From: a virus
DNA: 26,220 nt
Reading direction: 5' to 3' (one strand)
Virus record (IMG/VR): IMGVR_UViG_3300031673_000418
Coordinates: 1 to 26,220 of that record
Each line of letters opens with the position of its first letter. Position 1 is the stretch's first letter. The position numbers and the translations under genes are program-made. This document shows, one piece after another, positions 6,280 through 14,296 of this stretch. Under the pieces are notes generated by a model. The model did no database searches and was not told where the DNA came from. It saw only the letters and a program-made list of their open reading frames with translations.

Positions 6280-8415
6280 ATGGCGATTATCGTAACTTTT
6301 AATGGGGTTCCACTGCTTGATCCAGGCTCTTACAGCCGAATTTTGGCGGAGAATCTTTCTGGATTCCCCCTCCAGCCCACTGGGACAGTCGGGATCATCG
6401 GGAATGCTTTGGGTGGGCAACCTAGAGTCCTGGATGTCCTCGAAAAGACTTCGATACAGAGCGCGAAAGAACGCTACAAAGAGGGCGAAATCGCAGATGC
6501 CTTGGAGCTTCTGGTGAGTCCGTCTGGTGATCCAAGAATCGTGAATGGCGCGAGCAAAGTCGTAGTCTATAAAGTGAACAATAGCACTCAGTCTACTTCT
6601 CCATTAAACAACCCAAATGCTCAAGAAGTTATCAAGCTCGATTCGAAAAATTATGGATCTGACGAAAACAATTTGATTCGCAATGTTAGTCAGGGGGAAG
6701 TCGTCGATGCAGACGCAGAGATCGATGGTTCCATTGACGGTCCTTTCACATTGGCAGGTGGGGAAACTCTGATTCTACGAGCGAATGGGGTTACTTACAC
6801 CTACACAGAGAGTCTTGGTGTAGGCGTACACACTGCGGCAGCGTTGGCTGCGGATATGGATTCTGGAGGTAACTGGGCTCCTGCGAAGCCGGTCCTGGTC
6901 GATGTGAACCCTGCATCCGTTTTAAAAATCCGTGTGCGACTCGACCCATCGGTGGTGATTGGTGGAGAGTTGGATTACGGGTATCTCGAAGTAGACCCGA
7001 CTTCGACAATAGACACTGTGATTGGGGTTATAGGTTCAAACCGAGGAGTGAAGGGATCTAGAATTATTGTATTCTCGAAGGGTGGGAATGAAGAAACTAC
7101 GTTGGAAATGGGCGGAGTGAATGTCTCCAGCATCCTCTATACCGGGGCTGGCACATCTTGCCTCCTTGATGTGCTCCGGGTCGGCGGGGAACTGCGACTT
7201 AAGACAACATGTGCCGGAGCCGCAGCAGACAATTTGGATATCCTATTAGAGGATTCCGAAGGGCGTAATAAGCTAACTGTGTCCGAACTGGCGGTCCTGA
7301 TAAACTCAAACGCCTCTTACACCGCGAGCAACTTGTTCCCCAACGGGAATCAAAATGCAAATGAATTGGATTATTACGACGATCTAGAAATTATTGATGT
7401 CGCTGGGGTTCTCAGAAGAGATGTGTTTGACGCAGTTGATTACATGAATACCTTCCTCACCGCTGCCGTGGCGACAAGGATAGACAACATCTACCGTGCT
7501 TATGTCGCAGACGGATTGGATACCTTATTCACCGGAGCCGGTGACGGGACATCTGCGAACGGCGACTGGGCCGATGGATTCAATGCATTCAAACAAATAC
7601 GAATCAACTCCGTAGTCCCCCTAATTTCGAAAGACATTGGGGCTGTGACGATTGATTCCATCAATGCCTTGGCGAAGGGTCATGTGAAGGCGATGTGGGC
7701 CACAGATGGTGGTTCTGAGAGAAATGCATACGTCTCCAAATTGGGGACGAAGGACGAACTCCTCGCTGCGGCAAAGAGTTTGAACGATTTCCCGATCTCC
7801 ATATGCGGACAGCAAGTCAGGGTCCTGGATCGAACTAGCACTTTGGTCTGGCAGGACCCATGGGCAAAATGTTGTATCGCCGCTGGAATGCAGCAAGGGT
7901 CTGAGGTCGGAGAGCCCATCACCAAAAAGATTTTGAATGTGAATGATGTGCGAGTCCTGGATAGTTCTTGGGATCCGACTATCAATAAAAACGAAATGAT
8001 AGCGGCAGGGATTTTATTCTCTCAGCCACTCGACACGGGCGGGCATAGATGGGTCGTGGGGAATACGACTTGGAGTCGAGATGGTAGTTTCGTTTGGAAT
8101 AGGATCTCGGTTGTGGAGGCGGCTGGATTCATCGTTTATGATCTTCGATATAATCTAGATCTTGTATTCACTGGAACGAAGGCGCGTACTGGAACGGCAG
8201 AGGCCATCGCGAATTTTATTCGAAATCGAATGTCCGTGTATCTGGAAAACGATATTACTGTTGGCGATGATAGAAACGATCAATTGGGATACAGGAAATT
8301 GCGAGTAGAACTCACTGGGAGTAGGGCGGCAATTAATTTAGCTGTGACCCCAGTCCAAGGGGTGGATTTCACTCTGCCGACAATCTATTTAGAAGATATC
8401 CGACAAAGCGCGTAA
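6280..8415 (+). CDS. Tail sheath protein (contractile tail)
   Basis: This 711-aa protein forms the contractile outer layer of the tail. The N-terminus (VTFNGVPLLDPGSYSRI) and the C-terminal region with GGHRWVVGNTTWSRDGSFVWNR split over residues 588-610, LRYNLDLVFTGTKARTG, and the final LP TIYLEDI are typical of myophage sheaths. The C-terminal domain carries the strand that interlocks neighbouring subunits. It is larger than many sheaths because of inserted domains at residues about 147-250 and 256-370. The first of these (GPFTLAGGETLILRANG) resembles modules of the baseplate J protein in this window. AAGGGAG precedes ATG 6280. The tube gene follows 15 bases later, the standard sheath-tube order. 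Confidence 0.9.
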   Translation: MAIIVTFNGVPLLDPGSYSRILAENLSGFPLQPTGTVGIIGNALGGQPRVLDVLEKTSIQSAKERYKEGEIADALELLVSPSGDPRIVNGASKVVVYKVNNSTQSTSPLNNPNAQEVIKLDSKNYGSDENNLIRNVSQGEVVDADAEIDGSIDGPFTLAGGETLILRANGVTYTYTESLGVGVHTAAALAADMDSGGNWAPAKPVLVDVNPASVLKIRVRLDPSVVIGGELDYGYLEVDPTSTIDTVIGVIGSNRGVKGSRIIVFSKGGNEETTLEMGGVNVSSILYTGAGTSCLLDVLRVGGELRLKTTCAGAAADNLDILLEDSEGRNKLTVSELAVLINSNASYTASNLFPNGNQNANELDYYDDLEIIDVAGVLRRDVFDAVDYMNTFLTAAVATRIDNIYRAYVADGLDTLFTGAGDGTSANGDWADGFNAFKQIRINSVVPLISKDIGAVTIDSINALAKGHVKAMWATDGGSERNAYVSKLGTKDELLAAAKSLNDFPISICGQQVRVLDRTSTLVWQDPWAKCCIAAGMQQGSEVGEPITKKILNVNDVRVLDSSWDPTINKNEMIAAGILFSQPLDTGGHRWVVGNTTWSRDGSFVWNRISVVEAAGFIVYDLRYNLDLVFTGTKARTGTAEAIANFIRNRMSVYLENDITVGDDRNDQLGYRKLRVELTGSRAAINLAVTPVQGVDFTLPTIYLEDIRQSA

Positions 8416-8430
8416 TAAGGGAGATAAATT

Positions 8431-8847
8431 ATGGGTTCTCAAGCAATGACGGGGCCAAAGGCGATCTTTAGGCTCAATGGAGTGCAGGTCGCTAACGCCT
8501 CAAACGTCAGTTACAACGAAAATATCCAACTTGAAGAAGTGAATGTCCTCGATGAGATCGCCACGAAAGAACACGCAGAAGTCGGGTATCGGGTTGATAT
8601 GACCACTCAAACTTTTAGGATTCAAAACCAATCCGTGAAGCAGCTTGGGATTATGCCACGACTCGAAGACATCCTGACCAACGGAGAGATCACGGCAGAG
8701 GTGGTGGATAGGACGACCAACACCGTTCTGCTTTTGATGGAGGGCGTGAAGTTGGAGACACGGCAAACCACAGTAGACGCCAGGGGCTTAATGACAGAAA
8801 CATGGAGCTTCAAAGGACGGAAATCTTCAGACGAATCAGAAAATTAA
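8431..8847 (+). CDS. Tail tube protein
   Basis: This 138-aa protein directly downstream of the sheath matches the size and pattern of contractile-tail inner tube proteins (XkdM-like class). It has an N-terminal FRLNGVQVANASNVSY, alternating beta strands, a mid-region DMTTQTFRIQNQSV and an end ETWSFKGRKS, as expected for the beta-barrel subunit that stacks in hexameric rings. AAGGGAG at 8417-8423 is the ribosome-binding site for ATG 8431. A second ATG five codons in is possible but has no better site. The 51-base gap after this gene is the only sizeable break between sheath and fibre genes and contains a palindrome. Confidence 0.85.
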   Translation: MGSQAMTGPKAIFRLNGVQVANASNVSYNENIQLEEVNVLDEIATKEHAEVGYRVDMTTQTFRIQNQSVKQLGIMPRLEDILTNGEITAEVVDRTTNTVLLLMEGVKLETRQTTVDARGLMTETWSFKGRKSSDESEN

Positions 8848-8855
8848 AAACTTTA

Positions 8856-8871
8856 GTTTCTACATAGAAAC
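8856..8871. repeat. 16-bp palindrome GTTTCTACATAGAAAC, copy 1
   Basis: The arms GTTTCTA and TAGAAAC are perfect reverse complements around a CA centre. Nearly the same 16-mer, GTTTCTACGTAGAAAT, occurs at 24879-24894. It lies in the 51-base gap between the tube gene and the first chaperone gene, about 27 bases before that ATG. In RNA it could form a six-pair stem with an ACAT loop. In DNA it is shaped like a dimeric protein-binding site. No T tract follows, so it does not look like a terminator. Confidence 0.55.
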
Positions 8872-8898
8872 GATTAATTAGCTTGAAAGAGGTAAAAT

Positions 8899-9321
8899 AT
8901 GGACACGCAGTATAAACTCCCGAAGATGGAGTTTACCTTCCACATCCAATCCACTGGAATTGAAAGCAAACTAAATTGGGTTGGAGATTTCACCTACCAA
9001 AGACCAAATATCGGAGAGAGAAGTCTCATTGACGCATTCCGCGCAAGACTTAACGGGGACATGCGTACTATCGATCCGGTTATTGATTACAACAACGCAG
9101 TTCTGGCCCATCTCAGATACACTTTGAAAAAATTCCCATCATGGTGGGAGGCAGCCAATTACGGCGGATCTCTTTTTGATTCGAATGTGATTACTGAAAT
9201 TTATTCAAAATGTATGGAGTTCGAGAAAGAGTGGAAAGAGAAGGTTACTGGCGACGCAACGGCGGTGGAGGTCAATAATGAACGAATTGATCCAGTTGGG
9301 CATCAAGCCGCTCAAGTATGA
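8899..9321 (+). CDS. Putative tail assembly chaperone, upstream protein (gpG-position)
   Basis: This 140-aa protein lies between tube and tape measure and overlaps the next gene by 44 bases, the arrangement of paired tail assembly chaperones that coat the tape measure during assembly. AAAGAGG at 8885-8891 precedes ATG 8899. The sequence contains a beta-prone N-terminus, a segment IGERSLIDAFRARLNGDM and a Trp-rich KKFPSWWEAANYGG near residues 75-90. The next frame is +1 relative to this one. Many such pairs make a fusion by programmed frameshifting, but here the second gene has its own strong start, so a fusion is not required. Chaperone identity is positional. Confidence 0.55.
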   Translation: MDTQYKLPKMEFTFHIQSTGIESKLNWVGDFTYQRPNIGERSLIDAFRARLNGDMRTIDPVIDYNNAVLAHLRYTLKKFPSWWEAANYGGSLFDSNVITEIYSKCMEFEKEWKEKVTGDATAVEVNNERIDPVGHQAAQV

Positions 9322-9754
9322 CAACCTGCATCTGATAGCTATCACAAACGCCAGAAGTGGTGAAAAAAAGATTTCTATATGGTGGAGAAAAAAATACAGA
9401 GTCCCGCCAAAGCCATTCGAAGAATACACTTGGGAGGAATTAATCCTAGAAAGGCTGGAAGATTACTATTACGAAAACCCAGCGGAAGCGGATAAGACCC
9501 TCGCCAATATCATAAAGCCAGAAATATGGGACGGTGAGATGCCGGACTATTACGAGAAGGATATAAAGAGGAAATATAAGAAATTCTTTGATCGCAACAA
9601 AGTCGATCTTTCCAAATATCAAACAGATGTGGTCGTTTCTAAAAAAGAAGAGGATGACATCATAAATAATTTAGGAAGAAAATTGCCAGGATCTAAAGTC
9701 GTCAACTCTATCCAATCTATTGAAGAGCCTGATGAATTTGAGGATAATTTCTAA
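9278..9754 (+). CDS. Putative tail assembly chaperone, downstream protein (gpT-position)
   Basis: This 158-aa, highly charged protein ends directly at the tape measure start. ATG 9278 has GGAGGT at 9267-9272, a five-base spacer, so it can be translated on its own although it begins inside the previous gene. The frame is open upstream only to 9191. The sequence is rich in Lys, Glu, Asp and Tyr (ERLEDYYYENPAEADKT, YYEKDIKRKYKKFFDRNK) and looks mostly helical, with an acidic C-terminus. Position between tube and tape measure argues for a chaperone; the sequence alone does not identify it. Confidence 0.5.
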   Translation: MNELIQLGIKPLKYDNLHLIAITNARSGEKKISIWWRKKYRVPPKPFEEYTWEELILERLEDYYYENPAEADKTLANIIKPEIWDGEMPDYYEKDIKRKYKKFFDRNKVDLSKYQTDVVVSKKEEDDIINNLGRKLPGSKVVNSIQSIEEPDEFEDNF

Positions 9755-11536
9755 ATGGCACCTCCAGCGAAAATAATACTCTCCGCAGATGTAGAAGGGC
9801 TCAAGCAAAAGGTCGAGGAGGGCAAAAAGGTCTTACACGGACTTGGATCTGCCGGGCTAGATGATTCTTTTTCTAAAAAAGTAAAAAAGAATATTTTTGA
9901 TGAATTAGAAAAAGGGGCCAAAAGGATTGAAGAAGACATCGATGGTGTTAGAGATTCTCTAAAAAAAATGGGTAGGGCTGGAGAGGCTGCTTTTGATTCT
10001 GGGAAAGTAAAAAGCATGTTGGGGGCTCTCTCCGAGATGCAGGTGCGATTGAAGGATATTAAGAGTGCGCAGGCCGGAATGAGCGGTGGCGCGGGCGGAG
10101 CCGGTGGTGGTGGTGGGATGGGTGTCGGCGGAGCTTTAAGAATGGCTAAGGGTGGTCTGGGGATGGTGGCGGGGATACTTGGGGTGGGTGTGGGAGCCGC
10201 TGCTTTAACGCAGAGACAATTCGGAGTCTCTCAGGAAAATCTTCGTATCAGGGCATTGACCGGCGGGGCAACGGTTTCCGGCGAATCTCAATTCGGGTTC
10301 ACCACTCAGGAAAGACGGCAAAGGGCTGCTGAGATTGCGAAGTCTATCGGTAGAGATATAAATGCAGAAGAGCTTAACAAGGTCACTGACATGGGGGAGA
10401 AAGCTGAGAGGGCTTTCGGGATAACCTCTGGAGACCAGGTTGGAGCAATGGCGGCGGCCAGGAGGGCCGGGGGACAAGGAGAAGAGTTCTTCTCTAATGC
10501 GATTGGAGTCGCGGTTGCCTCTGGATTAGAAGGAGGCCGCGTCGGTGAGTTCCTTCAATCAATGACCCAAAGTCTTACTGAGATGTCCAAGGGTGTGAAT
10601 ATTGACACGGCATCTTTGAACGGGTTCGCTGGCTCGTTGGCTTCAATGCCGTTTTTTAAATCTGATCCTGCCAGGGTCGGTAGAACAATGCAGACCCTGA
10701 ATCAAACATTCCAAAGTGGTGATAAATTCCAGCAGGCGATGGTCGCTAGAGCGATTAGAAGTGCTGCGCCTTCTGACACGAATATCTCTCCGGCTTCCAT
10801 AGAGGTTCGGAGGATGCTGGGATTATTTGGTGGAGGGGATGAAGATAAAACCGGACTTATGGGTAAAATTGCAAAGATGCCGGGTGGGGGGGCAGATTTC
10901 GCAAAGACATTGAAGATCGGTGGTGGGGATATCATCAGACAAATGTTTGAAGAAAGTACGTCAGAGACTAAAAATTTATCAGTTGGACAACAGGCGCAGG
11001 AGTTCATGGAACGGATGTCAATGCGTAGCCAGGCTGGTCTCGAACTATTTGTAAAACAAAAATTAGGAAGGGGAGTCACTGAGAAAGATATCGAAATCGC
11101 CAGAACTGCTCAATTCTCCCCAGAGAAAAGATTAGAAAATGCATTTACAGGTCTTGATAAAACCATGGTTGGTCTAAAATCAGAAGTCTCAAGGCTAGCA
11201 GATACGATGGCGCTAACGCTCACGACCCCTGCTGCTACGGCGGTAGAGTTTTTAGGAAAGAAATTATCAGACAGCGGAGGCAGTAGTTTTGGGTTTGATT
11301 CTAGATCTCTCAGGGTTCTAGGAGCCGATGGTTCCGGGAAGGGAGCGGCGGCGGAATCTCTCGGTAGCAGACTTATGGGGGCACCGCGAGGAGATGGGAA
11401 AGTTCCAGAAATTTTAAGTGAACAAACTAAAATTCTAAGACAGATAGCTACAGCCGCCTCCAAGAAGGGACCAAAGCCATTGCCTGGGTCGGTGGAGAGT
11501 CAAGTTAGGACCGCGCTGGGTGTGGGCAAAAATTAA
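9755..11536 (+). CDS. Tape measure protein (short)
   Basis: The ATG follows the previous stop without a gap. The 593-aa protein has a charged, coiled-coil N-terminus (residues about 10-105), a Gly-rich linker (about 109-126), a hydrophobic segment KGGLGMVAGILGVGVGAAAL (about 132-151), then a long helical Gly/Ala/Ser-rich region. This matches the layout of tape measures, which span the tube, fix its length and may insert in membranes during DNA entry. At the usual rule of about 0.15 nm per residue it would give a tail near 90 nm, short for a myophage. It ends with TAATG overlap into the hub gene. I see no peptidase or lysozyme motif. Confidence 0.8.
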   Translation: MAPPAKIILSADVEGLKQKVEEGKKVLHGLGSAGLDDSFSKKVKKNIFDELEKGAKRIEEDIDGVRDSLKKMGRAGEAAFDSGKVKSMLGALSEMQVRLKDIKSAQAGMSGGAGGAGGGGGMGVGGALRMAKGGLGMVAGILGVGVGAAALTQRQFGVSQENLRIRALTGGATVSGESQFGFTTQERRQRAAEIAKSIGRDINAEELNKVTDMGEKAERAFGITSGDQVGAMAAARRAGGQGEEFFSNAIGVAVASGLEGGRVGEFLQSMTQSLTEMSKGVNIDTASLNGFAGSLASMPFFKSDPARVGRTMQTLNQTFQSGDKFQQAMVARAIRSAAPSDTNISPASIEVRRMLGLFGGGDEDKTGLMGKIAKMPGGGADFAKTLKIGGGDIIRQMFEESTSETKNLSVGQQAQEFMERMSMRSQAGLELFVKQKLGRGVTEKDIEIARTAQFSPEKRLENAFTGLDKTMVGLKSEVSRLADTMALTLTTPAATAVEFLGKKLSDSGGSSFGFDSRSLRVLGADGSGKGAAAESLGSRLMGAPRGDGKVPEILSEQTKILRQIATAASKKGPKPLPGSVESQVRTALGVGKN

Positions 11537-13227
11537 TGGCCAATCCGAGGACAGACAAGGGAGCGAGGAAAAATCCGTTACTTGGGCAATTTCCTATCTC
11601 AGAGAGAGTCCCAGCCTCTAGAACAAGTTATTGTCGAATCGTAGTGTTCCACTATGAAAGGCAAAACTTTAAATTTGCTTCGAACGTAAATCCAACCGAA
11701 TCGACAACGTCTGTAATACTAAAAACAGAAAGAATAATTATTGAAGAAGAGGTGTCTTCGTTAAGGATATCGAAATCACTTTCTAACCCTTCTGGAATAT
11801 TTGATGCGACTTTATTCCCGACTAGGAACTGGAAGCAAATTATAAGTCCAGGCGATTGGGTAGCTATTTATCTCTTCAGCAGCATGGAGGTCGGAAAAAA
11901 ATCCACATCAGATTTAGATACCAAGAATATGGTTATGCTTGGGAATATAGACAGAGTTTCTAGGACTATAGAAAGAAACGAAGACGACGACAAAATTGAA
12001 TCTCGCTATAAATTATCTGGAAGAAATTTTGGGAAAGCGTTCGAAGATATAAATGTATGGTTCGACCCATATTCCATCCAAGATGCCGTTCTAGACGTTT
12101 CACTTAGGACGGCTGGTCTAGAAATAGTTGGAAATCCAACGGAACAAGTACAACAAATTCTAGATGTGTTTTTAGGACCAGGATCAAACTTCCCTGGGAA
12201 GGGTAGCACATCCCCGCTAAGACAATTCCTGATACCAACCGAACTATCAGCGTTGTTCGGGGTATCAAAATTCGCAGTTGGGTCTGATAGACCACTGCTC
12301 TACGATATTTTAAATATTAATATAGAACCAGATTTGCCTGGATTCAGAACTAGAAATAACATTTCTGCCAGAGATAACGGCAATCTGTGGGAGAATTTGG
12401 TTGGAGCCTCAAATGAATTAATTAACGAAATGTATTTAGAAGAAGTCAGGGCCACAGATGGGACTGTTTCGCCAACAATCACGCTAAGGCCAAAGCCACT
12501 CAATACTCCACGTTTTGAACTTCAATTCGGAGACGAGAAAGACGCTGTAATCGGAACACTAAATGGGAAAGTGACCACATTACAATCTCTTTCTAAGACT
12601 AGCTTCATAGAAATAGTTCAGGGAGAAATAATTTCAGAGGACATTGGTAAGGACGATCATTCTAGATTCAATATGTATTGGCTGACTTCAACTAGGTTTG
12701 AATACTATACTAGAAGCATTTACGCCGATAAAAGAACGAACAACTCCATTGGAAATCCATTCGTATCTCAAGAATCAATAAGAAGATATGGACTAAAAAG
12801 ATTCGAGAAAAATTTAGATTTTGATCGCCCAGGAAGAAGCATAAAAGAGTCGCAAAGCGAAACAGAGCTATTTAAAGCATTCATGGTTCAATTATATGAC
12901 CAGAATTTCGCCAATCATCTCTATGATGGCGGGACGATGGAGACAAGCGGAGTGCTAGAAGCGGAACTAGGAAAGACGCTGAATATCCTACCCAATGCTG
13001 GATTAAATGCGAAATCTCCAGTGCCTCCTAAAAAGATTTATTACATCCAGGCGTATGAACACGAATGGAATTTCCCAAATACTTGGAGAACAACATTCAC
13101 ATTAACCCATGGTCAATATCAAGATCCGCCAAATATATTTATTGATGTCCAACCGGGAGACGACGGGGCGTTGGACGAGGAATTTGACTCAACATATATC
13201 GCCAAAACAGAGACGATTAATAAATGA
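11536..13227 (+). CDS. Baseplate hub protein (gp27/gpD-like)
   Basis: This 563-aa protein follows the tape measure and precedes the spike. The N-terminal half includes RISKSLSNPSGIFDATLFPT, GDWVAIYLFSS and MLGNIDRVSRTI followed by YKLSGRNFGKAFEDINVWFDP, the beta-barrel pattern of hub proteins that form the ring on which the spike sits (T4 gp27, Mu gp44, P2 gpD class). The C-terminal part has YYIQAYEHEWNFPNTWRTTF, also usual near the end of these proteins. It starts with a one-base TAATG overlap and ends with an ATGA overlap, so hub and spike are translated together. Several AGA/ATA-rich stretches occur, without an obvious break in composition. Confidence 0.7.
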   Translation: MANPRTDKGARKNPLLGQFPISERVPASRTSYCRIVVFHYERQNFKFASNVNPTESTTSVILKTERIIIEEEVSSLRISKSLSNPSGIFDATLFPTRNWKQIISPGDWVAIYLFSSMEVGKKSTSDLDTKNMVMLGNIDRVSRTIERNEDDDKIESRYKLSGRNFGKAFEDINVWFDPYSIQDAVLDVSLRTAGLEIVGNPTEQVQQILDVFLGPGSNFPGKGSTSPLRQFLIPTELSALFGVSKFAVGSDRPLLYDILNINIEPDLPGFRTRNNISARDNGNLWENLVGASNELINEMYLEEVRATDGTVSPTITLRPKPLNTPRFELQFGDEKDAVIGTLNGKVTTLQSLSKTSFIEIVQGEIISEDIGKDDHSRFNMYWLTSTRFEYYTRSIYADKRTNNSIGNPFVSQESIRRYGLKRFEKNLDFDRPGRSIKESQSETELFKAFMVQLYDQNFANHLYDGGTMETSGVLEAELGKTLNILPNAGLNAKSPVPPKKIYYIQAYEHEWNFPNTWRTTFTLTHGQYQDPPNIFIDVQPGDDGALDEEFDSTYIAKTETINK

Positions 13228-14057
13228 GATATTCAAGGACAGGCGCTCCAATCCCATCTCATATCCCGTCATCGACGAGGGTAGGCTCTGGGACTAAAAC
13301 AATGGTTTCTCTGGCTAAGGGGAATATCGTTGACATAATTTATCCAGAAGACCCTAGAAATAGGAATGGCGAGCATATTGAGTACACCGTGAATATCGAC
13401 GGTAGAGATTGCCCTGGCGTTTTGGATATGAAGAATCGTGGAGCCATTTATAATTCTTCAGACAAAATAAGAAAAGTGCCGGAAAAGATATTCGGAGGAG
13501 AGGCGGCTGGGGACAGTTCTGTATTCGATGAGAATTCTGATGCCGAACTAGTTTATGTTTTGTTCCTAGGAGGAGATAAGGATTTCGCAGTAATAATAGG
13601 TTCGGCGTCACACCCAAAGCAAAACAAAAAACATACTAAGACAGATGGGGTATTCGACAGGGATGAATTTAATGGGGTCGAAGTCCTTATAGATAAAGAT
13701 TCGAATTACATCATCACACAAAATGGCAGAAAAAATCCAGAAGGTGAAATTCTAAATCCCGACGCAGTCGGAGCCTTTATCAAGCTGTATGGCAATGGAG
13801 ATTTCGAAGCCCAGAACAGTCGGGGTAAAATTTTCAAGCTGACAGATATGCAAATTCTTGGTCAGGGGGATGAGCCCGTCGTGTTGGGGGATACACTGGA
13901 GAGCATCGTTAATACGTTTTTACAATCACTGATACTAGGAATCATCCCAGGTTCGGTGGGACAGAACGCGGCTTCTTTATTGGTAATAAAATCCGCTGCT
14001 GTAACCTTGGCTTCGGTTTTATCAACAATGAAAAGTGATAATTCGAGGACCGATTAA
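13224..14057 (+). CDS. Baseplate spike / OB-fold protein (gpV/gp45-like)
   Basis: This 277-aa protein opens with an OB-fold-like segment: VSLAKGNIVDIIYPEDPR and EYTVNIDGRDCPGV (about residues 28-70), then VYVLFLGGDKDFAVIIGSA. Spike proteins of the gpV/Mu gp45 class use such an N-terminal OB domain to attach to the hub. The middle (AFIKLYGNGDFEAQNSRG then FKLTDMQILGQGDEPVVLGDTL) matches the short beta-helical spike region and the 'PVVLGDTL' ending seen in related proteins. The C-terminal part about 225-270 is helical and hydrophobic, which is unusual for a spike tip and may be a hub-binding or assembly tail. ATGA overlap with the hub gene supports the pairing. Confidence 0.65.
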   Translation: MRYSRTGAPIPSHIPSSTRVGSGTKTMVSLAKGNIVDIIYPEDPRNRNGEHIEYTVNIDGRDCPGVLDMKNRGAIYNSSDKIRKVPEKIFGGEAAGDSSVFDENSDAELVYVLFLGGDKDFAVIIGSASHPKQNKKHTKTDGVFDRDEFNGVEVLIDKDSNYIITQNGRKNPEGEILNPDAVGAFIKLYGNGDFEAQNSRGKIFKLTDMQILGQGDEPVVLGDTLESIVNTFLQSLILGIIPGSVGQNAASLLVIKSAAVTLASVLSTMKSDNSRTD

Positions 14058-14281
14058 TGCCATTGGACAAACCGACATTGAAAACAGCATTGGAAAACGC
14101 TTTAGGGATTGGTCAACTGTCCGCTGGAGACGCTAGCACCGTGGCAGCCAAGGCAAGTTTGCAACAGGTCGCGTCAGATATGGCAGACGCTATAGATTCT
14201 TTTGTAAGATCCGGTCTTGTGTCCACGGTTGTAGTGACCCCTGATACTATAAATGGCACTGGAGTTGGCGCAGTAACTTAA
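14057..14281 (+). CDS. Hypothetical 74-aa baseplate-region protein
   Basis: It overlaps the spike stop by one base (TAATG) and is followed 15 bases later by the LysM/gp25-like gene. The N-terminal two-thirds are an Ala-rich helix (KTALENALGIG, VAAKASLQQVASDMADAIDSFV). The end is a beta-prone Val/Thr/Gly tail (VSTVVVTPDTINGTGVGAVT). Short Ala-rich proteins next to spike genes occur in other phages, but I know no assigned function. Coupled translation suggests a part in spike or baseplate assembly. Confidence 0.55.
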   Translation: MPLDKPTLKTALENALGIGQLSAGDASTVAAKASLQQVASDMADAIDSFVRSGLVSTVVVTPDTINGTGVGAVT

Positions 14282-14296
14282 TCCGATAGAGGAATT

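Noticed and set aside
8856-8871. Terminator after the tube gene
   Set aside because: The palindrome has at most a six-pair AT-rich stem and no following T tract, so it is not a convincing rho-independent terminator.
9191-9321. Programmed ribosomal frameshift joining the two chaperone-position genes
   Set aside because: No clear slippery heptamer was seen and the second gene has its own GGAGGT site with ideal spacing, so a fusion was not annotated. The overlap is kept as a finding only.
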